Of a stretch of DNA of 44,984 nt, positions 23,169 to 32,294 are shown piece after piece. The DNA is from Oscillospiraceae bacterium (GTDB lineage: Bacteria; Bacillota; Clostridia; Oscillospirales; Acutalibacteraceae): assembly GCA_015065925.1 (NCBI GenBank), contig SVPL01000014.1, forward strand, positions 1 to 44,984, written 5' to 3'. The notes beneath the pieces are model-generated. The model was not told where the DNA came from. It searched no databases and saw only the letters and a program-made list of their open reading frames with translations. How positions within the stretch are numbered: the first letter of the stretch is position 1; each line of letters opens with the position of its first letter. A program made the position numbers and the translations under genes.

Positions 23169-24155
23169 TTACCTTAAGATGCTTTCAATCTTTTTTAATT
23201 CCTCATTAGTAAAAGTTAGATTATTTATAAAATCTATATTTTCTGTTATTTGTTCAGGGTTACTTGCGCCAATAAGTACGGATGTTACCTTATCATCGCG
23301 CAGTGCCCAGCTAAGCGCCATTTGAGCAAGTGTTTGATTTCTGTTAAGAGCGACTTCATTTAGCTTATTTATGATTTTTAAGCTTTCGGTAGTTATAGAG
23401 TCCTTGGGTAAAAATCTACTTTTTGCGGCTCTGCTATTTTTGGGAATTCCGTTTGAATATTTTGTGCTTAGTCTACCTTGTGCTAAAGGACTGTAGCATA
23501 TACAACCTGCACCTATTTCTTTTAGTGTGTCTGTTAAACCGTCTTTTTCAATCCATCTGTTTAACATACTGTATGATGGTTGTGAAATAAGTAGGGGAGT
23601 ACCATTGCTTTTTAGAATTTCTGCTGCTTTTTTAAGTTCCTTACTTTTGTAATTTGATAACCCTACATACATAGCCTTTCCCGATTTTACTGCCTGAGAA
23701 AGTGCTCCCATTGTTTCCTCAAGAGGGGTGTTTGGGTCGGGTCTGTGATGGTAGAAAATATCTACATAATCCAGTCCCATTCTTTTTAAACTGTCGTCAA
23801 GGCTTGAAAGGATATATTTTCTGGAACCAAAGTCGCCGTAAGGACCGGGCCACATATAATATCCTGCTTTTGTTGAAATAACCATTTCGTTTCGGTAAGC
23901 TTTGAGATCTTCTTTTAAAATTTTTCCGAAATTTTCTTCGGCACTTCCCGGCTCGGGACCGTAATTATTAGCCAAATCAAAATGAGTTATTCCATTGTCA
24001 AAGGCAGTAAAAAGCATATTTTTTTGATTTTCATAATCATCATATGTTCCAAAGTTATGCCATAAACCTAAAGCAATTCTGGGAAGTAATAAACCGCTGT
24101 TACCACATCTTAAATATTTCATTTTTTTATATCGTTCATTATTGGCAATGTACAT
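23169..24155 (-). CDS. Aldo/keto reductase, YghZ/Gpr-like
   Basis: A 328-residue NADPH-dependent TIM-barrel oxidoreductase. Catalytic residues are visible: Asp and Tyr in THFDLANNYG, Lys in VISTKAGYYMWPGPYGD, and the His of DIFYHHRPDPNTPLEETM. The WPGPYGDFGSRKYI segment and the insert after it mark the YghZ (L-glyceraldehyde-3-phosphate reductase) / voltage-channel beta-subunit-like branch. The ATG at 24155 follows AAAGGTGA by a few bases; a GTG three codons upstream falls inside that site. It is a single gene. The physiological substrate is not determined by sequence. Confidence 0.88.
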   Translation of the reverse strand: MYIANNERYKKMKYLRCGNSGLLLPRIALGLWHNFGTYDDYENQKNMLFTAFDNGITHFDLANNYGPEPGSAEENFGKILKEDLKAYRNEMVISTKAGYYMWPGPYGDFGSRKYILSSLDDSLKRMGLDYVDIFYHHRPDPNTPLEETMGALSQAVKSGKAMYVGLSNYKSKELKKAAEILKSNGTPLLISQPSYSMLNRWIEKDGLTDTLKEIGAGCICYSPLAQGRLSTKYSNGIPKNSRAAKSRFLPKDSITTESLKIINKLNEVALNRNQTLAQMALSWALRDDKVTSVLIGASNPEQITENIDFINNLTFTNEELKKIESILR

Positions 24156-24322
24156 TTTAATCACCTTTAATTTTTTATAATTTATTATATAATATCATAA
24201 AATACAAGTCATTACAATTAATCCGTAAAATTTATTAAAAAAGTTTCAGTTTTGTAATATTTTGTAATTGAATTGAAATCAAACTGTAAACAAAATTTAA
24301 ATACTTTTTCCACTCCATTGTG

Positions 24323-24328
24323 TATAAT
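24323..24328 (+). promoter_or_regulatory. -10 element of the secreted-protein gene
   Basis: TATAAT at 24323-24328 lies 33 bases before the TTG start at 24362. No good -35 is visible. Confidence 0.4.
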
Positions 24329-24361
24329 AATACTATACTAATAAAAAGAGGTGAGTTTTCA

Positions 24362-24946
24362 TTGAAACGCTTATTGAGTTTGGTGTTGGTTTTTGCTGTT
24401 TTATTTGTTTTTTCTGCGGCAACACCTGTTAAAAAAATAACTTCTGATACTTTAGTCGAGGTTGTTTCTTCGTCATATGAAGTAACGGATGCTAATAATG
24501 AAATTAATAATAATGTAATGAAAGCTCGCTTTGAAAATATGCTTAATAATAACTATGTTTATGATTCTGATTTTGAATCACATAAAGCAATTATAGAGAA
24601 TTCTATTTTAGCTCTTTTAGATGCTACGGTAGATGGTGAAATACATCAAAGCTTAGTTCTTGGTTTTATTGCAGATATGTATGGTTTGCAGGTTAATCCC
24701 GAAGCCGCGAAATATGACTTTGCCCCTGCGAGTGAAGGAATGTTTGTAGTTCTTCCAAGGGGATATACCGAGTATGAGCATACGGTTACTTCTGTTGTGG
24801 TGGAAGAAGGGGGATATACCGTTACTTCCGATGTATTGGTTTTAACCCACGATGGCGAGGCATATAACACTACTGCAAAAACTGTTTTTGTTCCTAATGA
24901 GGGTAGTAGCTTTGGCTATAACATTGTAACTTGTGATATCCATTAA
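24362..24946 (+). CDS. Small secreted protein, unknown function
   Basis: 194 residues from a TTG start chosen because AGAGGTGA lies 7 bases upstream and the product then opens with a clean signal peptide (KRLLSLVLVFAVLFVFSAATP). The mature part is acidic, has no cysteine until the C-terminal TCDIH, and contains a Val/Thr-rich beta-type segment (TVTSVVVEEGGYTVTSDVLV). I recognise no family. A strong terminator follows. It may be a cell-surface or matrix protein, but nothing here decides this. Confidence 0.7.
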   Translation: MKRLLSLVLVFAVLFVFSAATPVKKITSDTLVEVVSSSYEVTDANNEINNNVMKARFENMLNNNYVYDSDFESHKAIIENSILALLDATVDGEIHQSLVLGFIADMYGLQVNPEAAKYDFAPASEGMFVVLPRGYTEYEHTVTSVVVEEGGYTVTSDVLVLTHDGEAYNTTAKTVFVPNEGSSFGYNIVTCDIH

Positions 24947-24953
24947 TTTAACG

Positions 24954-24993
24954 GACGGAAGGGTGCTAAGCACTGCCTTCCGTCTTATTTTTT
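24954..24993. terminator. Terminator between the secreted protein and the LysR gene
   Basis: GACGGAAGG (24954-24962) pairs with CCTTCCGTC (24976-24984) around an inner GTGC-TAA-GCAC stem. A T-run follows on the plus strand. Confidence 0.9.
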
Positions 24994-25002
24994 AGTATAA
25001 AT

Positions 25003-25863
25003 TTAGGTTCGCGATTTTTTTATTAAGAATTTTGCAAAGTTTTTTGCAGCCAAGGTTGATATTTCGTCGCTTTTTGTGAATAGATAGATTTCGCGTGAAA
25101 TACCGTTTTCGTTTAATGGTATGAGCTTTATATCGTCCTCTTGCATATCGCGCCAAGAAAATTCAGGCCATAATGCAATGCCGAATTGTAATTTAATATA
25201 TTTCCTTATAAAAAAGGGGTCATCACAGAAAATTTCAATTTTTGGTTTTTGATTATTTTTGGCAAAATAATTACTTAAGTGGGTGTATAAGCTGCTATCA
25301 TCCGGCATTGATATGAAGGCTTCATTTTTAATATCATCAAAGGTAAGAGAGTCTTTTGCGGCTAATGGATTGTTTTTACTTACACCAATTAACAGTTTTT
25401 CTTTCAGTAATGGTTGTTTTACTAAATCGGTTTGCATACCATTTCGGTCGGATACTATTAAATCAAAATGGCAGGGCTCTTTTGGGGCTCTGTGATGAAT
25501 TGTAAAGCGTATATTTGGACTAATTTCCTTATATTCTGCAATACACTCGGCAATAAAACGGCGATCTGTGAGAATTAATATTGAAACACTACCCAAATTA
25601 CCGTTTGCTATGTTTTTTAAAGTATCACAGGCGGTGGATAACTCAGTTAAAGCCTTGCCGACTGCATTTTGAAATAGTCTGCCGTTTTCATTTAAATAAA
25701 CACGATTTCCCTTGCGGTCAAATAAAGGTATTCCTACTTCGGTTTCAAGCTTTTTTATTGTCTGCGAAACAGTAGATTGGGGTACCAAAAATTCTGACGC
25801 AGTTTTTGAAAAATTTTCGGTTTTGGATGCCGATAAAAAATATTTTAATTGTAAAAGCTCCAT
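25003..25863 (-). CDS. LysR-family transcriptional regulator
   Basis: A 286-residue LTTR with an N-terminal winged HTH (ELLQLKYFLSASKTENFSKTA, FLVPQSTVSQTIKKLETEVG) and the periplasmic-binding-like effector domain with LNENGISREIYL near the C-terminus. It is transcribed away from the SGNH-hydrolase gene at 26021; LysR proteins often control the divergent neighbour, so that gene is the first candidate target. Effector unknown. Confidence 0.92.
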   Translation of the reverse strand: MELLQLKYFLSASKTENFSKTASEFLVPQSTVSQTIKKLETEVGIPLFDRKGNRVYLNENGRLFQNAVGKALTELSTACDTLKNIANGNLGSVSILILTDRRFIAECIAEYKEISPNIRFTIHHRAPKEPCHFDLIVSDRNGMQTDLVKQPLLKEKLLIGVSKNNPLAAKDSLTFDDIKNEAFISMPDDSSLYTHLSNYFAKNNQKPKIEIFCDDPFFIRKYIKLQFGIALWPEFSWRDMQEDDIKLIPLNENGISREIYLFTKSDEISTLAAKNFAKFLIKKSRT

Positions 25864-26020
25864 TATAATACACCTCTTTAGATATTATATATGCTTTTAC
25901 TATATGTGTCAATGTATAGTTGTGTATGTTGAAAAAATATTTGCATTTTCCTTTTATTGTGTTATACTATATTTAATAATAGAATTTTTCTTTTGAATAA
26001 ATTGCTTGGAGGTAATTAAA

Positions 26021-26833
26021 GTGAGTGATAAATTAAATTTTAACGAAGCCGAAAGAAGCAAAAATACCTTAAAGGTGTTAGCCATTGGCAATAGTTTTTC
26101 AGATGACGCTACAAGCTATATTAAACAGATGGCTATAGCAGATAATGTGGATTTAAGAGTTGCTAATGCTTTTATTGGTGGATGTTCCTTTGAGCGTCAT
26201 TATAATAACATAACTAATGGTACAACCGATTATAGATTTACATATTATACCCCTGAAGAAACATTTAAATTTTCGGCTACTTCCTTAGAGCAGTGTTTAA
26301 AAGCCGCCGATTGGGATATTATAACTGTTCAGCAGGTGAGTAGTTTAAGCGGAAAATATAATACCTATTTCCCTTTTGCACCTGAACTTATAAGTTATAT
26401 AAAATCTATTTGTCCCAATGCTGAAATTAAGGTTCATATGGTGTGGGCTTATGCCAGATATTATCCGGGAATTACCAATAATGGTTATTTTAATCAAGAA
26501 AATATGTATAACTGTGTTGTGGATGCATATGAGCGCTTTGCTAAAGAAATGGGCGGTTTAAAAATTCTACCTTCGGGCAGAGCTATGCAAATAGCTCGCA
26601 AGGATATTGGTGACTCATTGCATCGTGATGGCTTCCATTGTAGCGAGATTGGAAGAATTCTTACAGGCTGGGTATGGTTTGAAAGCTTAACGGGAATTTC
26701 TGCTATTGAAAGCAAATTTGTTCCCAAAACTGCAAAAGCTACCTATATGGATGAAGTTTTTATAACTGATGAAGAGGAAAAAATTCTTCGTGAGGCGGCA
26801 CACCAAGCGGTTGTTGAATACAGTAATAAATAA
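26021..26833 (+). CDS. SGNH-hydrolase-like protein (DUF4886)
   Basis: A 270-residue protein of the DUF4886 family, in the SGNH/GDSL hydrolase superfamily of esterases and lipases. Block I is LAIGNSFSDDATSY with the likely nucleophile Ser, and the C-terminal catalytic Asp/His pair is in LHRDGFHCSEIGRI. There is no signal peptide. The GTG at 26021 is preferred because TTGGAGGT lies 7-15 bases upstream; an in-frame TTG at 26006 lies inside that site. It is divergent from a LysR gene. The substrate is unknown, probably an acyl ester on a carbohydrate. Confidence 0.82.
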   Translation: MSDKLNFNEAERSKNTLKVLAIGNSFSDDATSYIKQMAIADNVDLRVANAFIGGCSFERHYNNITNGTTDYRFTYYTPEETFKFSATSLEQCLKAADWDIITVQQVSSLSGKYNTYFPFAPELISYIKSICPNAEIKVHMVWAYARYYPGITNNGYFNQENMYNCVVDAYERFAKEMGGLKILPSGRAMQIARKDIGDSLHRDGFHCSEIGRILTGWVWFESLTGISAIESKFVPKTAKATYMDEVFITDEEEKILREAAHQAVVEYSNK

Positions 26834-26837
26834 TCTT

Positions 26838-26872
26838 AAACGGACATCAAGTTTTGTTGATGTCCGTTTTGA
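26838..26872. terminator. Terminator between the SGNH gene and the O-antigen-ligase-like gene
   Basis: A 13-bp perfect stem (26838-26850 with 26857-26869), loop GTTTTG, with a T-run on the plus strand and A/T runs on the other. It sits between convergent genes. Confidence 0.92.
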
Positions 26873-26880
26873 TCATTATA

Positions 26881-28026
26881 TTAGTTTTCTATTTTTAAAA
26901 ATTTTTCTTCTACTCCAATTGAGGCAAAAATTAAACAGTAGAAAAGTCCGGTTTGTATCCACATAAAGGTTAAATCTGTTGTGGAGTGAACAAAAATAGC
27001 AAAGGATACTGCAAGAATTAATGATGAAATACAGTATTTATGTTGGGCGTTCCTGCAAACACGAACTCTTTTGTAAAAATACCAAAAATAAATCACAATA
27101 AAAATCGTTCCTACAATTCCAAAACTTAATATAGGCTCTAAAAATATACTGTGTGAGTGTGCTGTGTTATAACTTCCGGGATAATTATCTTTTATATGGA
27201 AGTATGAAAGAAAACCTTTTCCAAAAATGGGGGTTGCATCGCTTATTGCATTTAATGTGGTTTTCCAAATAATAATTCTATTATCTGTTGTAATATTTGA
27301 TTCATTAATTCTTGGAAGAATACCGGGTATACAGTACAGCACAATAACGAATGTAGCGGCTAATAAAAATAATGAACTAAGTAATTGGTGTTTTCTGGTT
27401 AATAGTAGCAATGCAGAACAGCCGATAAAAACTTCAACCCACACAAACATACTGCCTGTTAGATATGCTCCCAATGCACAGAAAATGGCAATTAAGTAAT
27501 AATAAATTGGTTTGCGCTTATGATTGAGGAGTTTGTATCCGCAAATTATAATAACTGTTGCAAATAATGTTGCTAAATAATTTGAATTAAAAAAGTATAG
27601 CGTACATCTATAAACACCCTTATGTGATAATATAAACTGATTGTATACAAAATCTATTAAGCAAAAAAGGGTTGTTACTACTGCCATAATGCAGGTGACA
27701 TCCAACCCCTTTTCCAATAAATCTAAGGTTATGAATTTTCGAATAAATTTTGCAATAAAAACTAGTGCAATAAAAGCCAAGGTCGCCGCAAAACCGATTA
27801 AATTTAAATTAATAACCGAAATAGCCAAACAATAAAGGCTAAATAAAATCACCCAAAAACCGCCGTTTTTACCAAAGCAACCAACAATTTTTTTGTTGAC
27901 GATAATGTAAATAGAAGCGAAAGCGAGTATTAGGGCGGTAAAAAAGAAGGGTAAAAAGATTGAACCAAAAAGCATATATATTATCGCGTTATCTGTGGGC
28001 TTTTTGAAAATATTTTTAGTTTTCAA
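26881..28026 (-). CDS. O-antigen ligase/polymerase-like membrane protein (Wzy_C)
   Basis: A 381-residue membrane protein with about 10 hydrophobic segments. The diagnostic loop before the last TMs contains TTDNRIIIWKTTLNAISD, FGKGFLSYFHIKDNYPGS and TAHSHSIFLEPILSFGIVGT, which match the Wzy/WaaL ligase fold where Arg and His residues handle polyprenyl-linked glycans. Such proteins polymerise or transfer surface polysaccharide repeats. It begins with TTG (AGGAGTG upstream). The ribosome site comes directly after the terminator of the upstream P-type-ATPase-like gene, so it must have its own promoter or depend on read-through. Confidence 0.82.
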   Translation of the reverse strand: MKTKNIFKKPTDNAIIYMLFGSIFLPFFFTALILAFASIYIIVNKKIVGCFGKNGGFWVILFSLYCLAISVINLNLIGFAATLAFIALVFIAKFIRKFITLDLLEKGLDVTCIMAVVTTLFCLIDFVYNQFILSHKGVYRCTLYFFNSNYLATLFATVIIICGYKLLNHKRKPIYYYLIAIFCALGAYLTGSMFVWVEVFIGCSALLLLTRKHQLLSSLFLLAATFVIVLYCIPGILPRINESNITTDNRIIIWKTTLNAISDATPIFGKGFLSYFHIKDNYPGSYNTAHSHSIFLEPILSFGIVGTIFIVIYFWYFYKRVRVCRNAQHKYCISSLILAVSFAIFVHSTTDLTFMWIQTGLFYCLIFASIGVEEKFLKIEN

Positions 28027-28046
28027 TGTGAAAAAGCACTCCTAAA

Positions 28047-28078
28047 AATAAGTCTTGTGAGAAATCACAAGACTTATT
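28047..28078 (-). terminator. Terminator of the P-type-ATPase-like gene
   Basis: A perfect 14-bp stem (28047-28060 with 28065-28078) with a GAAA tetraloop on the plus strand. Read on the minus strand it is followed by TTTTTAGGAG, so the ribosome site of the next gene starts right behind it. Confidence 0.88.
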
Positions 28079-28110
28079 ATAGCATATATATTTATTTTTT
28101 TCAAGATTTG

Positions 28111-31041
28111 TTAAGGCTTACGCAAAACTGTTGGTAAAAGTGTTATAGCGGTTAAAACTATTTGCGTTAAAAGAATATTCAGAGGTGTGATAAAAGCACT
28201 TTGTGAAGAAAGTATACAGGTTATTAACGCTAATAAACCAAGAACAATACTGCATATATAGAAAACTGTCATACGGGAAATGTATTTTTTTATATTTATT
28301 GAAGCGGTAAGAGATGCAAGTAAACCTTCGATGCGTGATTTATAAGCGGCACCTGAGCTTCTATGTTCTTTGTGCGAGATAAGCGATTGGTATGTATCAG
28401 AACCTTGTTTATTCATAATATATACAGTTTCATCATAAAGATAAAAATAATCTGTTAACATTCGAGCGTTAATGTTTGGATCGCAATTGTTAACAATAAT
28501 TGTAGTACCTGTATTTGCCAAACGCTGCATTTCGTAAACAATATCTTGATCGGGCTCATATTTAACCACCAAAAGAGCACAAGGAATATTATCGCTTGCA
28601 ATATAAACAGGGAAGTAGCCTTTGCGCATAATTTTTTTATCAAGCTCAGCGGGTGGTAAACCGTTAAAGCCGTGAGCAATAAGTAAATCTCTGTTGCCCA
28701 CAAAAACTCTACGGTCATTTACCCAACCTGAAATACCCATCTTTTCTTCATAAATAACAGAATCCGCTTCTTGAATGGAATTTTCGTATGCCTTAGTTAT
28801 ATCCATTTGCTTGAAAATTCCGGCAATAGGACTGTTAATTGCTGAAGCAATGGCTAAGGCATCCAGAATGGATTGGTCAATGGGATTATGACTTAACAAT
28901 TTCATATCTACAAAGCGAATGGTACCGTCGGGGAATAATGAATTACTGTCAATTGCAACGGCGTTACAAAGCTCCAATTCGTCGGCGGCGGCATAGCCGG
29001 TTATCATGGCGCCATAATGATTCAGTCGTTTATTTGCTGAGTTAATTGTTAAGCTGATTATATGATAAACCGAGGGTATTGCGCTAAAACAAACGGTGGC
29101 GCAGAAAATATATATAGAAAGTATTGCGTCGGTTGCGTTAAGAAGTAATGTTGCTATTGTCAGCGCAAAACCAATTATAATGCTGATTAAGGAAAGCTTT
29201 TGGATTTTTTCGGAAATAGGATTTTCACAAAACGAATATTTTAAAAAGTTATGAATATTTGTGGTTTCTCCGCCGTAGCAAACTAAAGAACTGCCTTCAA
29301 TTGATTTACCAACGATTGTTTTTGTTGCGTTTTTATTTTGAATAATAGAAACGGCATTTTTGAATTCAGAATTGGCAATTAGCTTGAAGTTTTTTATTGT
29401 TTTTGAATAAAAATTCTTGTTTGCAAAATTGTATGATGTTAAACTTAAAGCCGTAACAGATGAAAAACCTACAAAATCACCATTAAAAATTATGTTAATA
29501 ACGGCAAATAGTGTTGCTGCTAATACAGAAAGGGCGGCAGGTAACGAATTTTTTGATTTTGAGGTAAAAAGATATTTTAGACTGCTGAGTATATTCATAT
29601 TTATGAATAGAACTAAAATACAGAATATAAGGTCTAAAATGTTTATAGTTGTTTTAGATGTGAAAATACCTCCGTTGATTGGAATTAAAAGGAATAAGGA
29701 AACAATAAAAACAATGGTTGAAAGTGTTGCTTTTAATGTGAATTTTTTTCTGTTCTTTGATAATGACTTAAAGATTTTTGGCGCATCAGCAATAGAGGTA
29801 TAATCTTCAAAATCATAATTACCGTCGTTCATTTTTTGAGAATTTTCTTCGTATGAAGGAGGCGGATTTACAAAATCAGATTGATTTTTTGCCGTGTCAA
29901 CAATAGGTAATACGGAAGTTTTGTCTGAAGGCGGTGTATTAATTGGTTTTGAATGACTGCTTATATCTGTTAGTATTTTTGTTGATGAAATATCTAAAAA
30001 ATCAGCGCTTTTTGATTGGGGCTGGGTAGGGGATTGTTCAGCCACAAAAATATGTTTAACATTATTTGATGTGGGAGGTGTAGCTTCAGTTGTATCAGCA
30101 GTTTTTGTTGAGTCCTCGGTAACGGGAGGTTGAAATACAACAGTATCTTCAATTGTAGCCGATGTTGATTCTGCAAATGTTTCGGAGTGAGAAGACATTT
30201 GGCTATCTGATTGCGCGGTATTAACGCCTGGACTTGTATTGAATTTTTTGCTTATTCTTTCAGCAACGCGGTTTTCAACACTTTCTAATATAGATTCAAC
30301 ACTTTCAAGCCTATATTTTTCAGTGTCTATTTTCAAGGTATCGTTGGCATCCTCGAGATATGCATTACATCTTGCCAGTAAGGTTGCGCGCCGCTCCTCG
30401 GCAGTTTTGTTAATACCTGAATTGATATTTGGGGATTCTGTAGCAATAATGGGTTCGTCTTCATCCTCTTTGATATTGTCAGAGTCTACGCTTGCTTCGT
30501 CGGTGTCTGATACTATTATATCTTCGTCTTTTTGAGTTTGGGGATTGTCGGTTTTTAAGTTTGCCGCAATCCTTATATCATTTATAGCAGCTTCAATATC
30601 AAGAGGAGCTTGAACAGAATCAGCGGGAATTTGCTGTGCATCTTCTTTTTCATCATCCAAGCTTGCTTGTTCTTTGATTTCTTCTATTTGAATGGTATCC
30701 TCTTGATTTTTTGCTCTTGATTCCATCATTTTTTGGTATAAAAAACCTGAGGGTGTATTGTTGTTTTCGTCAGATTTAACCATTGGAATTTCTTCTGTGA
30801 TTATTTCTGAAGTGGTTTCGCTATTTGTTTTAGAAGTTTTTTTGTTTAATTCTTCAGGTGTGATAGAGTGTGGAGCTTTTATTTTTCCGCTAATTTTCCA
30901 TTCGGAATTTTGCGAATTATTGTCGGTGGATTCGGCGGTAATATAAAAACCTTCATCGTTGTTAGAGTTAAACTGATCAAGAGCTTCTTGTTCTAAGCGG
31001 ATTTTTGCTTCTTCGTCTTTTTTTCTTTTAAAAAGTCCCAT
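28111..31041 (-). CDS. Degenerate P-type-ATPase-like membrane protein with long disordered N-terminus
   Basis: 976 residues. The first ~430 are low-complexity and charged (rich in Asn, Ser, Glu, Asp, Thr), probably cytoplasmic and unstructured. About six TMs follow, then a soluble part that aligns by eye with the P/N domains of heavy-metal P-type ATPases: AIDSNSLFPDGT at D698 stands where DKTGTLT should be, SGWVNDRRVFVGNRDLL matches the nucleotide-domain GxWVxGRRVLVGN block, and a pair of C-terminal TMs closes the protein. The Lys-Thr-Gly of the phosphorylation loop, an obvious TGES motif and the GDGxNDxP hinge are all missing. It is therefore unlikely to be a working pump; a scaffold or sensor role is inference. 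It is third in an operon with the Cys-rich protein and rlmB. Confidence 0.72.
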   Translation of the reverse strand: MGLFKRKKDEEAKIRLEQEALDQFNSNNDEGFYITAESTDNNSQNSEWKISGKIKAPHSITPEELNKKTSKTNSETTSEIITEEIPMVKSDENNNTPSGFLYQKMMESRAKNQEDTIQIEEIKEQASLDDEKEDAQQIPADSVQAPLDIEAAINDIRIAANLKTDNPQTQKDEDIIVSDTDEASVDSDNIKEDEDEPIIATESPNINSGINKTAEERRATLLARCNAYLEDANDTLKIDTEKYRLESVESILESVENRVAERISKKFNTSPGVNTAQSDSQMSSHSETFAESTSATIEDTVVFQPPVTEDSTKTADTTEATPPTSNNVKHIFVAEQSPTQPQSKSADFLDISSTKILTDISSHSKPINTPPSDKTSVLPIVDTAKNQSDFVNPPPSYEENSQKMNDGNYDFEDYTSIADAPKIFKSLSKNRKKFTLKATLSTIVFIVSLFLLIPINGGIFTSKTTINILDLIFCILVLFINMNILSSLKYLFTSKSKNSLPAALSVLAATLFAVINIIFNGDFVGFSSVTALSLTSYNFANKNFYSKTIKNFKLIANSEFKNAVSIIQNKNATKTIVGKSIEGSSLVCYGGETTNIHNFLKYSFCENPISEKIQKLSLISIIIGFALTIATLLLNATDAILSIYIFCATVCFSAIPSVYHIISLTINSANKRLNHYGAMITGYAAADELELCNAVAIDSNSLFPDGTIRFVDMKLLSHNPIDQSILDALAIASAINSPIAGIFKQMDITKAYENSIQEADSVIYEEKMGISGWVNDRRVFVGNRDLLIAHGFNGLPPAELDKKIMRKGYFPVYIASDNIPCALLVVKYEPDQDIVYEMQRLANTGTTIIVNNCDPNINARMLTDYFYLYDETVYIMNKQGSDTYQSLISHKEHRSSGAAYKSRIEGLLASLTASINIKKYISRMTVFYICSIVLGLLALITCILSSQSAFITPLNILLTQIVLTAITLLPTVLRKP

Positions 31042-31081
31042 TGTTTCTCACTTCCTTAAATATTTTAAAAGCAAATACTTG

Positions 31082-31849
31082 TTATTTGTTTAATCTTTGT
31101 TTAACAACTTCGTACATAAGCACCCCTGCGGCAACAGAAGCGTTAAGAGAATTGATTTTTCCGTTCATAGGCAAAGAAATGACGCCATCACATTTTTCTT
31201 TTACAAGTCGGCTCACACCATTACCTTCAGAACCTATAACAATTGCAATAGCACCTGTAAAATCAGGTTCAAACCAATTTTCGCCGTCCATATCAGCGGC
31301 ATAAACCCAAAAGCCATTCTTTTTTAACTCATCAATAGCGTTTGGTAGATTTGTAACCTTGCAAATATTCATATATTCAAGGGCGCCGCTTGCAGATTTT
31401 GCAACTGTGGCATTAACTGAAACACTGCGGTGTTTTGGAATAATTATGCCGTCAACACCCGTTGCTTCGGCAGTTCTGATTATTGCACCAAGATTATGTG
31501 GGTCTTCCAATCCGTCACAAATAATAACAAAAGGTGATGTGTTTTTTTCTTTGGAGATATTTATAATATCTTGGAGTTCGCAGTAAGATTTAGCGGCAAC
31601 AGATATAATAACCCCTTGGTGATTTTGATTGCCTGACATAAAATCAAGTTTTTGAATTGGAACCTCTTTAATTGGGATTTTTTTTGCCCTGCATTTTTCA
31701 ATAATAGGAACCAGAGCGCCGTGAGAGGCATCCTTAAGTACATAAAGTCTATCAATTTCTCTTCCGGAACGAATAGCCTCTAAAACAGAGTTTCTTCCAA
31801 AAATGTATCCGTGATTTTTTTCTTGTTCAGTTGATTTTCGCTCTTGCAC
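31082..31849 (-). CDS. rlmB: 23S rRNA (guanosine-2'-O)-methyltransferase RlmB (TrmH family)
   Basis: A 255-residue SPOUT methyltransferase that methylates the ribose of G2251 (E. coli numbering) in the peptidyl-transferase loop. It has an N-terminal substrate-binding domain (YIFGRNSVLEAI...RLYVLKDAS) and the SPOUT motifs CDGLEDPHNLGAIIRTAEA, IAIVIGSEGNGVSRLV and ISLPMNGKINSLNASVAAGV. Length and motifs are standard. It overlaps no neighbour: 20 bases after the Cys-rich gene and 40 before the ATPase-like gene. Confidence 0.95.
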   Translation of the reverse strand: MQERKSTEQEKNHGYIFGRNSVLEAIRSGREIDRLYVLKDASHGALVPIIEKCRAKKIPIKEVPIQKLDFMSGNQNHQGVIISVAAKSYCELQDIINISKEKNTSPFVIICDGLEDPHNLGAIIRTAEATGVDGIIIPKHRSVSVNATVAKSASGALEYMNICKVTNLPNAIDELKKNGFWVYAADMDGENWFEPDFTGAIAIVIGSEGNGVSRLVKEKCDGVISLPMNGKINSLNASVAAGVLMYEVVKQRLNK

Positions 31850-31869
31850 GAAAATACCTCCATTTTATT

Positions 31870-32121
31870 TTATAATTTAAAGTCATCGGCAGTGTATTTT
31901 GGTAATTTAGCCTCAGTACGAGGAGTGCGCTTGAGGGGATCGTATTTATATTTCATACAACAATCCTGTGCTGAAACAGGACCTTTAATTTTACAAAAAA
32001 TTAAATTTAAGGCTGTGCTTACCTGTGCGTTTGCACAGTATTCGCAGCAACGAGAGATTTTTTTGTTAAATATACTTTTTCCCAAATTAAACACCGACCA
32101 TAATAAATTAAATTTATACAT
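31870..32121 (-). CDS. Small Cys-rich protein linked to rlmB
   Basis: 83 residues from the ATG at 32121, whose ribosome site is poor, so the true start could be further in. Clustered cysteines (RCCEYCANAQ, then FCKIKG, then DCCMKYKYDP) suggest metal binding. The basic C-terminus KYDPLKRTPRTEAKLPKYTADDFKL is a tail I associate with small proteins beside rlmB in Ruminococcaceae-like genomes. It is first in the rlmB operon. Function unknown; an RNA- or ribosome-linked role is suggested only by context. Confidence 0.65.
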   Translation of the reverse strand: MYKFNLLWSVFNLGKSIFNKKISRCCEYCANAQVSTALNLIFCKIKGPVSAQDCCMKYKYDPLKRTPRTEAKLPKYTADDFKL

Positions 32122-32239
32122 AGTATATAATAACACATATTTATTAAAATTTCTACAATTTTATTCAATAAATAACAATATTTTGTTTTTGTATAATTAG
32201 ATAGACCTATATCTATGGATTTTTTATAATATTTCACAA

Positions 32240-32277
32240 AAAAACAGTCCTTTGATGCATTATACATCAAAAGACTG
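32240..32277 (-). terminator. Terminator of the sugar operon
   Basis: A 13-bp stem with one mismatch (32245-32257 with 32265-32277) is followed, read on the minus strand, by T7. Confidence 0.88.
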
Positions 32278-32294
32278 CAATAAAAATGTAAAAT

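Noticed and set aside
32019-32270. 83-residue minus-strand open frame overlapping the Cys-rich gene
   Set aside because: It is another frame of the Cys-rich gene plus AT-rich leader; composition is not protein-like.
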